A stretch of 64,000 bases of DNA from G965198795 sp965198795 (GCA_965198795.1 OZ240674.1:3055560-3119559); one strand, 5' to 3'. Shown: positions 1 through 9,328, counted from the first letter of the stretch. Notes: generated by a model from the sequence alone, not told the origin. Translations and numbers: made by a program.

Positions 1-165
1 GAACCGCTCGCCCTTTTCCCGCAACAGGAAGGCGGCGGAGAGCGCGCCATGGGCGGCAATCCGCACGAGATGCGCGGCGGACGGGCCGTGACCCGTTTGC
101 GGCGTCCCCACGCCGCTTTCCGCGCGGCCCCCCGGCGCCGGGCTTATTTCGGTCTCCGCGCTCAC
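1..165 (-). CDS. N-terminal part of an unidentified protein, cut by the window edge
   Basis: An open frame of 55 codons runs from a GTG at 165 to base 1 on the minus strand with no stop, so only the N-terminus is visible. It is rich in Ala, Gly and Pro at first and then continues with AAHLVRIAAHGALSAAFLLR, which could be an amphipathic helix. It lies 31 bases downstream of pdxH on the same strand and may be co-transcribed with it. I do not recognise the family. A HugZ-type flavin-binding start is a weak guess. The frame is real only if it continues past the edge. Confidence 0.4.
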   Translation of the reverse strand, partial: MSAETEISPAPGGRAESGVGTPQTGHGPSAAHLVRIAAHGALSAAFLLREKGERF

Positions 166-195
166 GTTGGTTCTCACCAATTATCGGTTGTTTTT

Positions 196-828
196 TTAGG
201 GGAACAGCCGTTCCGTTTCCCAGCCGCCGCCGGCCCCGTCCGCGGCGCGATGATACACCACGCGGTCATGAAGTCGAAACGCGCCCTCGCTCCAGAATTC
301 GATTCGTTTGGGAACAACCCGAAATCCGGACCAGAAACCCGGCCTCGGGATCTCGCCGATATTAAACCTTGCGGTGAATTCGGCAACGCGCTTTTCCAAT
401 TCGAACCGGCTGGCCATGGGGCGCGATTGTTTGGACGCCCATGCGCCAATGCGCGAGCCCCGGTCGCGGCTGTTGTAGTAGGCGTCCGCCTCTTCGTCCG
501 AAACCGGCGTCGCCTCGCCCTCGATGCGAACCTGCCGATCAAGGGATTTCCAATGGAACAACAGCGCGACGTTCCTGTTCGCCGCCAGCTCCCCTCCCTT
601 TCGGCTTTCGAGATTGGTGTAGAACACGAATCCCCTCTCATCATGCCCCTTTAACAGCACCATACGCGCGGACGGGCGGCCGTTTGGCGTCGTGGTGGCC
701 AAGGTCATGGCGTTGAAGTTGTTGATTTCCTTTTTTTCCGCCTCGCTCAGCCAATCGGCGAACTTCAGAAACGGATCATCCGTCGCCGGTGTGCGACGAT
801 CAGCGCTTTGGGGATCAAACTGGGTCAT
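196..828 (-). CDS. pdxH: Pyridoxine/pyridoxamine 5'-phosphate oxidase
   Basis: This FMN enzyme oxidises PNP or PMP to pyridoxal 5'-phosphate, the last step of vitamin B6 synthesis and salvage, in the cytoplasm. The protein of about 210 residues keeps the family hallmarks in order: the ARMVLLKGHDERGFVFYTN strand, SRKGGELAANRNVALLFHW, the RQVRIEGEA segment, the IGAWASKQS loop, and a C-terminus with WSEGAFRLHDR and a basic RLFP end. The frame opens further upstream to 888, but alignment with E. coli PdxH favours the ATG at 828, with AAGGAA 12 bases before it. The ATG at 840 has that motif directly abutting it. It diverges from the lipoprotein gene at 953. Confidence 0.96.
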   Translation of the reverse strand: MTQFDPQSADRRTPATDDPFLKFADWLSEAEKKEINNFNAMTLATTTPNGRPSARMVLLKGHDERGFVFYTNLESRKGGELAANRNVALLFHWKSLDRQVRIEGEATPVSDEEADAYYNSRDRGSRIGAWASKQSRPMASRFELEKRVAEFTARFNIGEIPRPGFWSGFRVVPKRIEFWSEGAFRLHDRVVYHRAADGAGGGWETERLFP

Positions 829-952
829 GTCCGCAACCATTTCCTTGGCGTAATTCTGGAGTTTTCCCGCATTCTTGATGCGGGTCACGCTCGAAAAACC
901 ATCTGGCCCTATTCATAGTCGATTAGAAACCACGCCTTAAAGTCCGGATTGG

Positions 953-1310
953 ATGACTCATTGCGGTAAAAATAAAGGTCCAATTCTCTGCACGACGCGG
1001 TTTTTGACCATAAGGCGCTTCAAATTCGCCGCCGCCTTGTTGGTTCTCGCGCTCGCGGCTTGTGAAACCCCAGGCCAAGGCGGCAAACAAGGCATTGGCG
1101 CCATCATCGGCGCGGGAGCCCCGTTCGGAGGCGCCGCCGGCAATCAAACCGGTAAAGGCTTGGATAAAGCGGATCGCGGTTACGTTCGGCGCACGACGCA
1201 GGACGCGCTGGAACATAATCAGCCGGGGCAGGCCGGCGGCTTGGGAAAATCTGTCTTCCGGCAATGAGGGCCGCGTCAACGGATCGCTAACCATCTCGTG
1301 TCATATCTGA
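953..1310 (+). pseudogene. 17-kDa surface antigen/glycine-zipper lipoprotein, frameshifted near the C-terminus
   Basis: The product has a lipoprotein signal (RRFKFAAALLVLALAAC, lipobox ending LAAC) followed by a Gly-rich glycine-zipper stretch and then GKGLDKADRGYVRRTTQDAL, typical of the Rickettsia 17-kDa antigen family of outer-membrane lipoproteins. The conserved C-terminus is split: frame 1 ends at 1267 with LGKSVFRQ. Shifting by one base at 1241 restores the expected WENLSSGNEGRVNGSL and a stop at 1310. The glycine zipper is also shorter than usual. A TTG at 1004 would give a better signal-peptide length than the ATG at 953. This is either a pseudogene or a sequencing error in one base. 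Confidence 0.75.
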
Positions 1311-1397
1311 GCGGATGAGGCATGATCATCGACCTGCAATGATTGATACAAGCGTGTCCCGCGCGTGGAACGCGTTTAGGAGAGTCCGGGATAAGGC

Positions 1398-2279
1398 ATG
1401 AAAGACGCCTACGACATTTTGGGAGTGGCCCGAACCGCGACGCCGGACGAAATAAAGACGTCGTTCCGAAAGCTGGCCCGCGAGCGCCATCCGGACGCGG
1501 ACCCGAAGAATCCCTGGGCCGAGGACGAGTTCAAGGAACTGACGGCCGCCTATCGCGTGCTGTCCAACCCGCATGAGCGGGCGCGCTATGACCGGGGCGA
1601 GATCGACGCCGAAGGCGCCCACATCCGGCGCTCCCAAGCCGGTCTCCGTTCTCATGCCAAGCGGCAATCAGGCTTCAGCCCGTTCGAGCGCTTCCGTCAG
1701 CGGGCTCAACGCGCGGGAAATCTCAAGATCGACGGCGCCAATGTGAGCTACGCGCTGAAAGTGGAATTCGTGGAAGCCGCCGCCGGCGCGGTGAAATACG
1801 TCTCCATGGCCAACGGAAAACGCCTTAAGGTCTCCATCCCGGCGGGCGCCCGCAACGCCCAAGTGTTGCGTTTACGGGGTCAAGGCATGCCGGGCGTTGG
1901 CGGCGGGAAGGATGGCGACGCCCTGGTCGAAATAGAAGTCCGCCCCCACCCGGTCTTCAAACTGGAGGGTAAGGACGTGCATCTTGATCTGCCGGTCACT
2001 CTAAAGGAGGCGGTTCGGGGCGCCAAGGTCTCCGTCCCCACCATCGGCGGCGCGGTCTCCATGACAGTGCCGGGGAATTCCAACACAGGCACCATGCTGC
2101 GGCTTCGGGGCAAAGGTTTGAAGGAAGACGGCTCCCAGGGTGATCAATTCGTCACACTAAAGATCGTTTTGCCGAACAAGTCCGACTCCGCGCTTTCGGA
2201 ATTCCTGCAAGACTGGGACGCCGGGGACGGCGAGGCGATGCGCGAGGACTTGGTTTCCACGTCCGTCAAAACGGACTAG
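1398..2279 (+). CDS. CbpA-like DnaJ co-chaperone without zinc fingers
   Basis: This type II J-domain protein stimulates DnaK ATPase and presents substrates. Residues 1-70 form the J domain with the essential HPD at 31-33. A linker follows, and then the two beta-sandwich substrate-binding domains (SYALKVEFVEAAAGAVKYV and HLDLPVTLKEAVRGAKVSVP starts). The CxxCxGxG zinc modules of DnaJ itself are absent, as in CbpA. Its 293 residues are normal for the family. It sits between pdxH and yihY/fabI, a grouping I recall from other alphaproteobacteria. Its last four bases overlap the convergent yihY stop. Confidence 0.92.
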   Translation: MKDAYDILGVARTATPDEIKTSFRKLARERHPDADPKNPWAEDEFKELTAAYRVLSNPHERARYDRGEIDAEGAHIRRSQAGLRSHAKRQSGFSPFERFRQRAQRAGNLKIDGANVSYALKVEFVEAAAGAVKYVSMANGKRLKVSIPAGARNAQVLRLRGQGMPGVGGGKDGDALVEIEVRPHPVFKLEGKDVHLDLPVTLKEAVRGAKVSVPTIGGAVSMTVPGNSNTGTMLRLRGKGLKEDGSQGDQFVTLKIVLPNKSDSALSEFLQDWDAGDGEAMREDLVSTSVKTD

Positions 2280-3568
2280 GACTCCGCCTCGCGGCGGCGT
2301 TTCTCCAAATTGACGGGACTCGCGCTTTCATCCAACAACTCGGCCAACACCACGCCCATGCCCGACTGGTTCCGGTCACGAAGAGCGGTCATCTGTTCCC
2401 TCAACCGTCCCCGCCAGCCGCCACCGCCCAAAGTGATATCTTCTTCTTCAAAATCGAGCCCGAGCGTCCGATAGAGATCGTGGAGCGTCACGGCTTCCAA
2501 ATCCCTCGCCAGCACCCAGTGATCGCGCGCGGTTCGCTCCACGTAGCCGGCGTTCCCGAGCGTCATCAGCAATCTCTCCAGACTCTCATCCGTCGTCCCC
2601 GCGACGCTCAGCAAACGGCGATAGGCGGCGCCGCCCCCCCGCTTGCGCCGCGCGTTCAGCGCCGCCAACACGGAAACCGCGATGGTAAGCTTGGAGCCCG
2701 GCCGTTGGAAGGAGCGCGGAGCGCGGCCGCCGTTCGCTTGCCATTCGCCGATGGTCGCCGTCAGGACGGCGCCAAACAGAACCACCGACCAACTCAGATA
2801 CATCCAGATCAGGAAAATAGGCAGCGCGCTCAACGCCCCATAGATGTTCTCGTAAGTGGGAAAGCTGGCGACGTAGAGACCAAACACCTTGCGAAGCAGC
2901 GCGATCATCAGGCCCGCGGCGACGGCTCCCGCAATAGCGCCCCGGCAGCCCACTGGCCGGTTCGGGATGGTGATGTAAAACAGCGCCAGCAACACCATCA
3001 GGATCAACGTCGGCGCGAATAGGGTAAGTTTGCCGATGATCCCCGGCGCCAGGCCGGCGCCCAGCCATTCCGTCGCCGCGAAAAAATAAGTGGAGAGTGA
3101 AAAGCTCGCGCCCAACAACAAGGGCCCCAGCGTGATCACGGTCCAAAACACCAACAGGCGCGGCCCCAACCCGCGCGTCCGGGCGACGCGGAAAATGGTG
3201 TTCAAGGCCGACTCGATGGTGCTCAGCAACAAAATCGCGGTCAAGGCCAGGCCGACGATGCCCACAGCCGACAGGGCCGCCGTATTCCGCACGAACTGAT
3301 CCAGATACTCCCGCATGCTGTGAGCGGCGGCGGGGAGGAAATTTGCGAACAGCGCTGTCTGAAAGCTGTCCCTCACCCCTTCGAACACCGGGAACGCCGC
3401 CAGCATGGAAAACGCGATGGCGGTCAGGGGAACAACCGCCAGAAGCGAGGTGTAGCTAAGCGACGCGGCCATCCTCAGGCATTGATCGTCGCCGAACCGG
3501 CGCGCCGCATCCATCAGCACGTCTCGCGTTATTTCGGCAATTTTCCTGAAGCGCGTGCTGTTTTCCAT
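2276..3568 (-). CDS. YihY/BrkB-family inner-membrane protein with C-terminal winged helix
   Basis: The family is polytopic and of uncertain function; it was once called ribonuclease BN by mistake. The N-terminal half has six hydrophobic segments, beginning with MAASLSYTSLLAVVPLTAIA, and includes the conserved IPNRPV and FPTYENIYGALSALPIFLIW blocks. After about residue 300 a soluble tail resembles a winged helix (LLMTLGNAGYVERTARDHWV). The frame is open to 3640, but the ATG at 3568 (MENSTRFRK) leaves a normal intergenic space to the divergent fabI and has GAGAGG upstream. The length from there is about 430 residues, typical for the longer alphaproteobacterial forms. Confidence 0.9.
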   Translation of the reverse strand: MENSTRFRKIAEITRDVLMDAARRFGDDQCLRMAASLSYTSLLAVVPLTAIAFSMLAAFPVFEGVRDSFQTALFANFLPAAAHSMREYLDQFVRNTAALSAVGIVGLALTAILLLSTIESALNTIFRVARTRGLGPRLLVFWTVITLGPLLLGASFSLSTYFFAATEWLGAGLAPGIIGKLTLFAPTLILMVLLALFYITIPNRPVGCRGAIAGAVAAGLMIALLRKVFGLYVASFPTYENIYGALSALPIFLIWMYLSWSVVLFGAVLTATIGEWQANGGRAPRSFQRPGSKLTIAVSVLAALNARRKRGGGAAYRRLLSVAGTTDESLERLLMTLGNAGYVERTARDHWVLARDLEAVTLHDLYRTLGLDFEEEDITLGGGGWRGRLREQMTALRDRNQSGMGVVLAELLDESASPVNLEKRRREAES

Positions 3569-3722
3569 CACGCCGGACGCCTCTCGCGTTGACCTTCTCC
3601 GCCGCATTGTATATTGCATGGCCGTTACGGCGAAACCCAACGTTTCGCCCTGGGGGCGTTCCGGCGGCGTACGGGAAACTAGTCAAGGGCGCCGCCAATC
3701 GGAACAACCTAAAGAGAATCGC

Positions 3723-4547
3723 ATGTCCGACAGCCAATCCGCTTGTTCCAACCTGATGGCCGGGAAGAAGGGCCTCGTTATGGGCGTCGCCAATGACCGC
3801 TCCATCGCCTGGGGGATTTCCAGGGCGGCGCACGAGCATGGGGCGGAACTGGCCTTTACGTTCCAGGGGGAAGCGTTGGAAAAGCGGGTCCGGCCCTTGG
3901 CGGAGAATGTCGGTTCCAATCTGGTGATGTCCTGCGACGTGACGGACATGGCCAGCGTCGATAAGGTCTTCGCCGAAATCGGGAAAACCTGGGACAAATT
4001 GGACTTCGTCGTCCACGCCATCGCCTATTCGGACAAGGAAGAACTGAAGGGCGGTTACATTGAAACCTCCCTCGATAATTTCCTGAAAACCATGAATGTC
4101 TCGTGCTATTCATTCACCGCGATCTGTCAGCGCGCCCGCAAATTGATGACTGGCGGCGGTTCGCTGATCACGTTGAGCTACTTCGGCGCCGAGCGCGTCA
4201 TGCCCCACTACAATGTCATGGGCGTGGCGAAATCCGCCCTGGAGACCAGCGTGAAGTATCTCGCGGAAGATCTGGGCAAGGAAAACATCCGGGTCAACGC
4301 CATGTCCGCCGGCCCTATGAAAACGCTGGCCGCCAGCGGCATTGGCGATTTCCGCTATATCCTGAGGTGGAATGAATACAACTCGCCCCTTCGGAGGAAC
4401 GTCTCGATGGATGATATTGGCGGCGCCGGACTTTATCTGCTGTCCGACCTTTCCAGCGGCGTTACCGGCGAAACCCATCATGTGGACTGCGGATATAACA
4501 TCGTCGGCATGAAAGCGGTCGACGCGCCGGATATTTCCGTCAGCTAG
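3723..4547 (+). CDS. fabI: Enoyl-[acyl-carrier-protein] reductase (NADH)
   Basis: FabI reduces trans-2-enoyl-ACP, the last step of each type II fatty acid elongation cycle. The nucleotide-binding start GVANDRSIAWG (residues 21-31) and the catalytic Tyr/Lys pair in YNVMGVAK (Y163, K170) are the FabI form of the SDR fold. The product is 274 residues. The frame extends upstream to 3555, but the ATG at 3723 follows AAAGAGAA and matches family N-termini. aroC starts 15 bases downstream, so the two are likely one operon. Confidence 0.97.
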   Translation: MSDSQSACSNLMAGKKGLVMGVANDRSIAWGISRAAHEHGAELAFTFQGEALEKRVRPLAENVGSNLVMSCDVTDMASVDKVFAEIGKTWDKLDFVVHAIAYSDKEELKGGYIETSLDNFLKTMNVSCYSFTAICQRARKLMTGGGSLITLSYFGAERVMPHYNVMGVAKSALETSVKYLAEDLGKENIRVNAMSAGPMKTLAASGIGDFRYILRWNEYNSPLRRNVSMDDIGGAGLYLLSDLSSGVTGETHHVDCGYNIVGMKAVDAPDISVS

Positions 4548-4562
4548 AGTCGGCGGATCCGC

Positions 4563-5636
4563 ATGTCACACAACACTTTCGGCCGTCTCTTCCGCGTCAC
4601 CACCTTCGGCGAGTCCCATGGATTGGCCCTGGGTTGCGTCGTTGACGGCTGCCCGCCGGGATTGGAACTAACGGAAGCGGACATTCAGCCCTATCTGGAC
4701 AAACGCAAACCCGGACAGTCGAAATACACCACCCAGCGCAAAGAACCGGATCAGGTGAAAATCCTGTCCGGTGTGTTCGAGGGCAAAACGACAGGCGCGC
4801 CCATCGGGTTGCTGATTGAGAACACGGATCAGCGCTCCAAGGACTATTCCGAGATCGCCGCCAAGTACCGCCCAGGCCATGCGGATTTCACCTATGACGC
4901 CAAATACGGCGTTCGTGACCACCGGGGCGGCGGGCGGTCGTCCGCGCGCGAAACCGCCATGCGGGTCGCCGCCGGCGCCGTCGCGCGGAAAGTCCTGGGC
5001 GGCGGGATCCTGATTCGCGGCGCCCTTGTACAAATGGGCACGGAACACGTGGACCGCGCCAACTGGGATTGGGCGGTGATCGACGACAACCCCTTCTTCT
5101 CTCCAGACCCCGGGAGCGTCCGGCGGTTCGCCGGGTACCTGGACGGTGTTCGCAAGTCAGGCTCCAGCGTGGGCGCCGTGATTGAAGTCCAAGCCTCGGG
5201 CGTTCCCCCAGGCTGGGGGGCGCCCATCTATGGCAAGCTGGACGGCGACCTGGCGGCGGCGATGATGAGCATCAACGCGGTCAAAGGGGTCGAGGTCGGC
5301 GCCGGTATGGCCGCCGCCGCGCTGACCGGCGAGGAGAACGCCGATGAGATGCGCGCGGACGGGAACGGAGCGCCCGAGTTCCTGGCGAACAACAACGGTG
5401 GCGTGCTGGGCGGCATTTCGACAGGCCAGAACATCGTCTGCCGTTTTTCGGTAAAACCGACGTCGTCGATCCTAAGGCCCCGCCGGACGGTCACCAAGGA
5501 CGGCCAGGACACGGACATCGTCACCAAAGGCCGCCACGACCCCTGCGTCGGCATCCGCGCCGTTCCGGTGGGCGAGGCGATGATGGCCTGTGTGCTGGCC
5601 GATCAATACCTCCGGCACCGGGGGCAGTGCGGTTAA
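4563..5636 (+). CDS. aroC: Chorismate synthase
   Basis: This enzyme converts 5-enolpyruvylshikimate-3-phosphate to chorismate with reduced FMN, the end of the shikimate pathway. Signature blocks are visible: TTFGESHG (H19), RPGHADFTY (H106), DHRGGGRSSARET (residues 119-131), and GVLGGISTGQ near residue 280. At 357 residues it is a standard bacterial AroC. It follows fabI closely on the same strand. Confidence 0.97.
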   Translation: MSHNTFGRLFRVTTFGESHGLALGCVVDGCPPGLELTEADIQPYLDKRKPGQSKYTTQRKEPDQVKILSGVFEGKTTGAPIGLLIENTDQRSKDYSEIAAKYRPGHADFTYDAKYGVRDHRGGGRSSARETAMRVAAGAVARKVLGGGILIRGALVQMGTEHVDRANWDWAVIDDNPFFSPDPGSVRRFAGYLDGVRKSGSSVGAVIEVQASGVPPGWGAPIYGKLDGDLAAAMMSINAVKGVEVGAGMAAAALTGEENADEMRADGNGAPEFLANNNGGVLGGISTGQNIVCRFSVKPTSSILRPRRTVTKDGQDTDIVTKGRHDPCVGIRAVPVGEAMMACVLADQYLRHRGQCG

Positions 5637-5654
5637 TGTACGAGCGATGACCCA

Positions 5655-7787
5655 GTGGATATAATTCTCAAACTGATTATTGCCGTTTCTCTGATGTTCA
5701 TGGGGCTGCTTTTCAGCAGCCTGAGATACTGGATCCTCATGAGGGGTTTTATACCGGGTATATCCCTGAAGGAAGCGCACAGGATCAACATCAAATCCGT
5801 TATCGCCAGCCAGATTTTCTTTAACTTTTTTGGACAGGTTTTTGCACGCGAGGCCCTTACGCGCAAATCGACCGGTCTCCAATCCACCTCGGTGATTGTC
5901 ACATCCGTGGAACGAATGTGCGGCGTCAGCGTTCTGGTCATTGGGTTGGTCCTGCTGACCCTGTGGGTTACGGGAAATGTTGACGGCATGTCTCAAAATA
6001 TTCTGATTATTTCGCTATATATTCCATTCATTTCTGTTGTTCTTTTACTTGTGTTTTTTTTCAAACTGCGAGGCCGCGCGCGAAGGCTGATCATAAAATT
6101 TGCATCACGCCCACTACTGAAAACACTGTTGATTTCTCTGGCTATAACACTTGTCGTGCATACGCTGACCCTGTTTTGTTACCTGATTTTAGTTTCTGAA
6201 AGTTACAATATTCTACCGAAAGGCGAGACTTTTCTGGCGTCGCTCTTTACCATGGCCGCATCCTCTCTGCCTTTTGTTCCGGGGGGCTGGGGTGCGCGGG
6301 AGGTCAGTGCGGCCTTTAGCTTTTCACAAGCCGGGTTTGATGTATTCAGAGGTGCCGCGGTCGGTCTAGGTGTCGGCATTGCTTCGGTGGTCGCTCTCGT
6401 CATCCATGCTTTCTGGGTCGGAATCGATCAATTTACGACGAAAGCAAAAGCAACGGTGAGCGAAGAGGCCGCTGACAGAATGCAGCCGTATGCTGGAGTC
6501 TCGCACGAAACTCTATTCAGCTTGGCGACTCTGTCGTGGCTGGCGCCTTTTGTCGTTGGAATTCTGACGTTCTTCCAGTTCCAACTTTATTCCATCGACT
6601 CTACCAGCCCCACGATTACACTGAACGTTGCCGATCCCCTTGCGATTGCTGTCGGACTGTCTGTCCTGTTCTTTGCTCATAAGAACCTGTTAAGGCCTGA
6701 TAACTGGCGCTTTCACGGGTTTTTCTTATCACTGTTGGTGATGGGGATCAGTATCCTGATTGCTTTTTCCATTGGCTATTGGCGTTATGGTTTGATTGAA
6801 TGGGCGCTTTTAAACAGGCTGGTTGGTTTTGGCGTCATTTTATCGTTTTTTGTGTCCGGAGCCTTTCTCGTGCAGAAAAATGGCAGCTGGACCATCCACA
6901 AGATGCTGGATATTCTGCTGTTCATCGCCGCTCTTGCTGTGTTGCTGGAGTTCTTGGCGCGCTTTGTCATTGCTTCTAACTTTATAATTTTTTTTGATTG
7001 GCAATATAGACAGAATACAGGTTTTCTGCAGAACCGGAACGCTTGGGCTTTTTTCCTGTTAATCGTGGCGTTTTCCTGGATTGGCGTAACCCGGAAAGTG
7101 GCCTTCAATCCGTTTATTGGTCTGGTTTTGGTTGGTATTTGTTTGACCTTTTCCAGATCTGGAGTCGCAGTTCTGGCCATCTGTTTTGTTTTTCTGTTTT
7201 TTTTCGATTTTAGAAAATTCAAATATTTTATTTTATCTTTTATTTTTATTTTTACAATTTATTATATTTTATTTCTAATTTTTAATTATATTTTAAATTT
7301 AACAGAAAATAACTATAATTTTATTAAATTTTCTATTGATAATGATTACCGTACTGATGGTAAATTCACTGAAACCCGCATGGTGGGTTATGCTCATGCG
7401 TGGCGGCTCTTTATTGAAAATCCGCTCTGGGGCGCCGGTTTAGGAAGTCATGTTCAGACCTTTATCCGTGATCAGATTTATAGTCTTAATATTCATAACA
7501 CGTTTTTGTGGGTGTTAGCCGAATTCGGTATTTTAGGGTTTTTTCTTTTCTTTTCGCCTTTTATAACTGTAATAATTCAATTTTTTCGTCAGAATATGAA
7601 TTTTAAAATACCGAATGTTCAGGCCCTCTTTTTCTGTTTTTTGGTTTTTGGGGGTTTTTCGATATTCCACGAAATGGCTTATCAGCGTATTTTCTGGTTT
7701 GTTCTGGGAATGCTTACAGCGTCGGCGGGAGCGTTTCGCAATATTGGAAGAGCGCCCTCAGCACCTCGGAAGAAAACTTCGCAGTGA
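5655..7787 (+). CDS. Membrane fusion protein: UPF0104 flippase-like domain plus O-antigen-ligase-like domain
   Basis: The 710-residue product is almost all membrane helices. Residues 1 to about 265 resemble the lysylphosphatidylglycerol synthase TM / UPF0104 family, including the block FVPGGWGAREVSAAF. Residues from about 290 to the end resemble the O-antigen ligase/polymerase family (WaaL/Wzy_C): SRSGVAVL, then NPLWGAGLGSH and IHNTFLWVLAEFGILG. The start is a GTG at 5655, 18 bases after the aroC stop, and the first UPF0104 helix seems shortened. Codon and base use differ sharply from neighbours: 7190-7370 is very AT-rich, which suggests horizontal transfer. A role in cell-surface polysaccharide assembly is an inference. 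I know no named member with this architecture. Confidence 0.75.
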   Translation: MDIILKLIIAVSLMFMGLLFSSLRYWILMRGFIPGISLKEAHRINIKSVIASQIFFNFFGQVFAREALTRKSTGLQSTSVIVTSVERMCGVSVLVIGLVLLTLWVTGNVDGMSQNILIISLYIPFISVVLLLVFFFKLRGRARRLIIKFASRPLLKTLLISLAITLVVHTLTLFCYLILVSESYNILPKGETFLASLFTMAASSLPFVPGGWGAREVSAAFSFSQAGFDVFRGAAVGLGVGIASVVALVIHAFWVGIDQFTTKAKATVSEEAADRMQPYAGVSHETLFSLATLSWLAPFVVGILTFFQFQLYSIDSTSPTITLNVADPLAIAVGLSVLFFAHKNLLRPDNWRFHGFFLSLLVMGISILIAFSIGYWRYGLIEWALLNRLVGFGVILSFFVSGAFLVQKNGSWTIHKMLDILLFIAALAVLLEFLARFVIASNFIIFFDWQYRQNTGFLQNRNAWAFFLLIVAFSWIGVTRKVAFNPFIGLVLVGICLTFSRSGVAVLAICFVFLFFFDFRKFKYFILSFIFIFTIYYILFLIFNYILNLTENNYNFIKFSIDNDYRTDGKFTETRMVGYAHAWRLFIENPLWGAGLGSHVQTFIRDQIYSLNIHNTFLWVLAEFGILGFFLFFSPFITVIIQFFRQNMNFKIPNVQALFFCFLVFGGFSIFHEMAYQRIFWFVLGMLTASAGAFRNIGRAPSAPRKKTSQ

Positions 7788-7987
7788 GCGAAAACGCGCT
7801 CACGCAATCCTTGAATGATACGATTACAGCGCTGTGATTACGTCTACATACCCGAACCGCTTGAAAAGCCGTGATATCCGCCGTGAAGCACTGCCGGTTC
7901 AAATCTCCAGGCGGATATGGAAATCACTCACCCGGCTGGATGATGGCGTCCCGGCTGACGGGAAGTTCGCTGACGGGACTGGCGGCT
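7788..7987. other. Intergenic DNA between the fusion gene and the TPR gene
   Basis: About 200 bases between two convergent genes. I see no convincing frame or strong hairpin. A T-arm-like string near 7893 does not close into a tRNA. Confidence 0.5.
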
Positions 7988-9328
7988 TTATCCCATCCTA
8001 GCGCTGAGCGCCATGACCTTATCGTGGATTTTACGGGTCCAGGGGTCGTTGGGTTTATCGGCCAGACGTTCGGCCAGAAGAGCACGCGACAGGTTGCGGT
8101 CGCCGGCCTTGATGGTGGCGTCGATCAGGATTTGATCGAACAGGTCGCGCTGGGCGGCGCTGCCGCCCACGCGCCACCATTCGTAGCGAAGCGGCGTCAG
8201 TGCGTCGCGGGTCACGGAGTAGCGGCCTTCGCGATAGGCCTTGAAGGCGTCCAGCATGGGCAGCGCGAGTTTCTTGATCAGCGCCGCGCTAAAGTCCGTT
8301 TCCGGCGCTTCATAACCCGCGAGGAATTCCCGCATGGTATGGAATTTCTCGTGGTCGGCGGCGGCCAGCGACAAACCGAAGTGCAAATCGATAAAGACCA
8401 GGAGTCCCTCCTCCGCGCGGCCCGCAGCGCGCTCCGCCACCGCATTCCAACGATCACCCACGTCAACGCCCTGAATTTCCAGGCGTTGCAGCAGGGCGGC
8501 GAAGTTGCACATGTCCAGGCTCTCGTCCGTGTCCGGCACGTGCACGGACGCGTCATAGAACGCCAGCACGTCTAGCGGATCGCGGCAGTCGAGACGCAGC
8601 AGCGCTTCGTGCCACCAAAGATGAATTTGGAAATTATTGGCCTGGGACCAATAATCGCGGAGGCTTTCCAGCCACCGGAGACCGTCTTCATGGCGGTCCT
8701 GCATCTCCATGACGTGGGTCACGGCGTGAGTCGCCCAGATGTCGTCCGGGTCCAGTTCAATGGCGCGGCGGCCGAACTTCTCGGCGGCCGCATAAGCGCC
8801 GGTTTCTTCCAGGCCAAACGCCCGCATACCCAGCAGGTGCGAATAATGCGGCACGCTCTCGTCCCAGCACGGCATCACGCGCGCAGTCGAGTCGCGCATG
8901 CGCCTCGCGTCACCGGTATAGAAGTGCGTATAGTGACTTAGACGCAGAGCGACGAAATCGCGCGGATATTCAAGCAGTATCTGTTCCCAAATAGAGCACG
9001 CGCCCTCAGCGTCGCGAGCCACCCATTTTTCCAAGGCGGCCACATGAAGCTTCTCGCGGGGCGTCACGCCGGCGACGCCGACTTTGGCCTTTTCCAGAAG
9101 CTTTCTCGCCAGATCTACTTTGTCGGCCCGGGCCATCAAAAGCATGAAATAACCCTTGAGCACATTCGCCATCACCATGAACGGATCAAGCTTCATGGTC
9201 TCTTTGACGCGCTCGCCGATCGCGGGAGAAATCCGGGCGTAAGCGTCAATGGCCCGCTCATATGCGTCCACGGCCTCTCTGCCGCCGGCGGTAATGGCCA
9301 AACCACGGCAATCGTGATAAGTGCTCAA
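7988..9328 (-). CDS. TTC38-like tetratricopeptide repeat protein
   Basis: The protein of about 446 residues resembles the TTC38 family of helical-repeat proteins (LKGYFMLLMAR near the start, HLLGMRAFGLEETGAYAAAE, AIELDPDDIWATHAVTHVME, then NFQIHLWWHEALLRLD). Their biochemical role is not established; a scaffold or a degradative partner has been guessed. The frame runs on to 9553, but that part would lie antisense to the rhodanese gene. The TTG at 9328, preceded by GAGAGAGAC, gives the N-terminus STYHDCRGLAITAGG, which fits the family. It is divergent from the rhodanese gene. Confidence 0.85.
   Translation of the reverse strand: MSTYHDCRGLAITAGGREAVDAYERAIDAYARISPAIGERVKETMKLDPFMVMANVLKGYFMLLMARADKVDLARKLLEKAKVGVAGVTPREKLHVAALEKWVARDAEGACSIWEQILLEYPRDFVALRLSHYTHFYTGDARRMRDSTARVMPCWDESVPHYSHLLGMRAFGLEETGAYAAAEKFGRRAIELDPDDIWATHAVTHVMEMQDRHEDGLRWLESLRDYWSQANNFQIHLWWHEALLRLDCRDPLDVLAFYDASVHVPDTDESLDMCNFAALLQRLEIQGVDVGDRWNAVAERAAGRAEEGLLVFIDLHFGLSLAAADHEKFHTMREFLAGYEAPETDFSAALIKKLALPMLDAFKAYREGRYSVTRDALTPLRYEWWRVGGSAAQRDLFDQILIDATIKAGDRNLSRALLAERLADKPNDPWTRKIHDKVMALSARMG

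Noticed and set aside
7880..7920. T-arm-like string of a tRNA (GGTTCAAATC)
   Set aside because: The flanking five-base stems do not pair, and no acceptor or anticodon arm can be formed.
7871..8575. A 234-codon plus-strand frame
   Set aside because: It is antisense to the TTC38-like gene, which matches its family in length and motifs.
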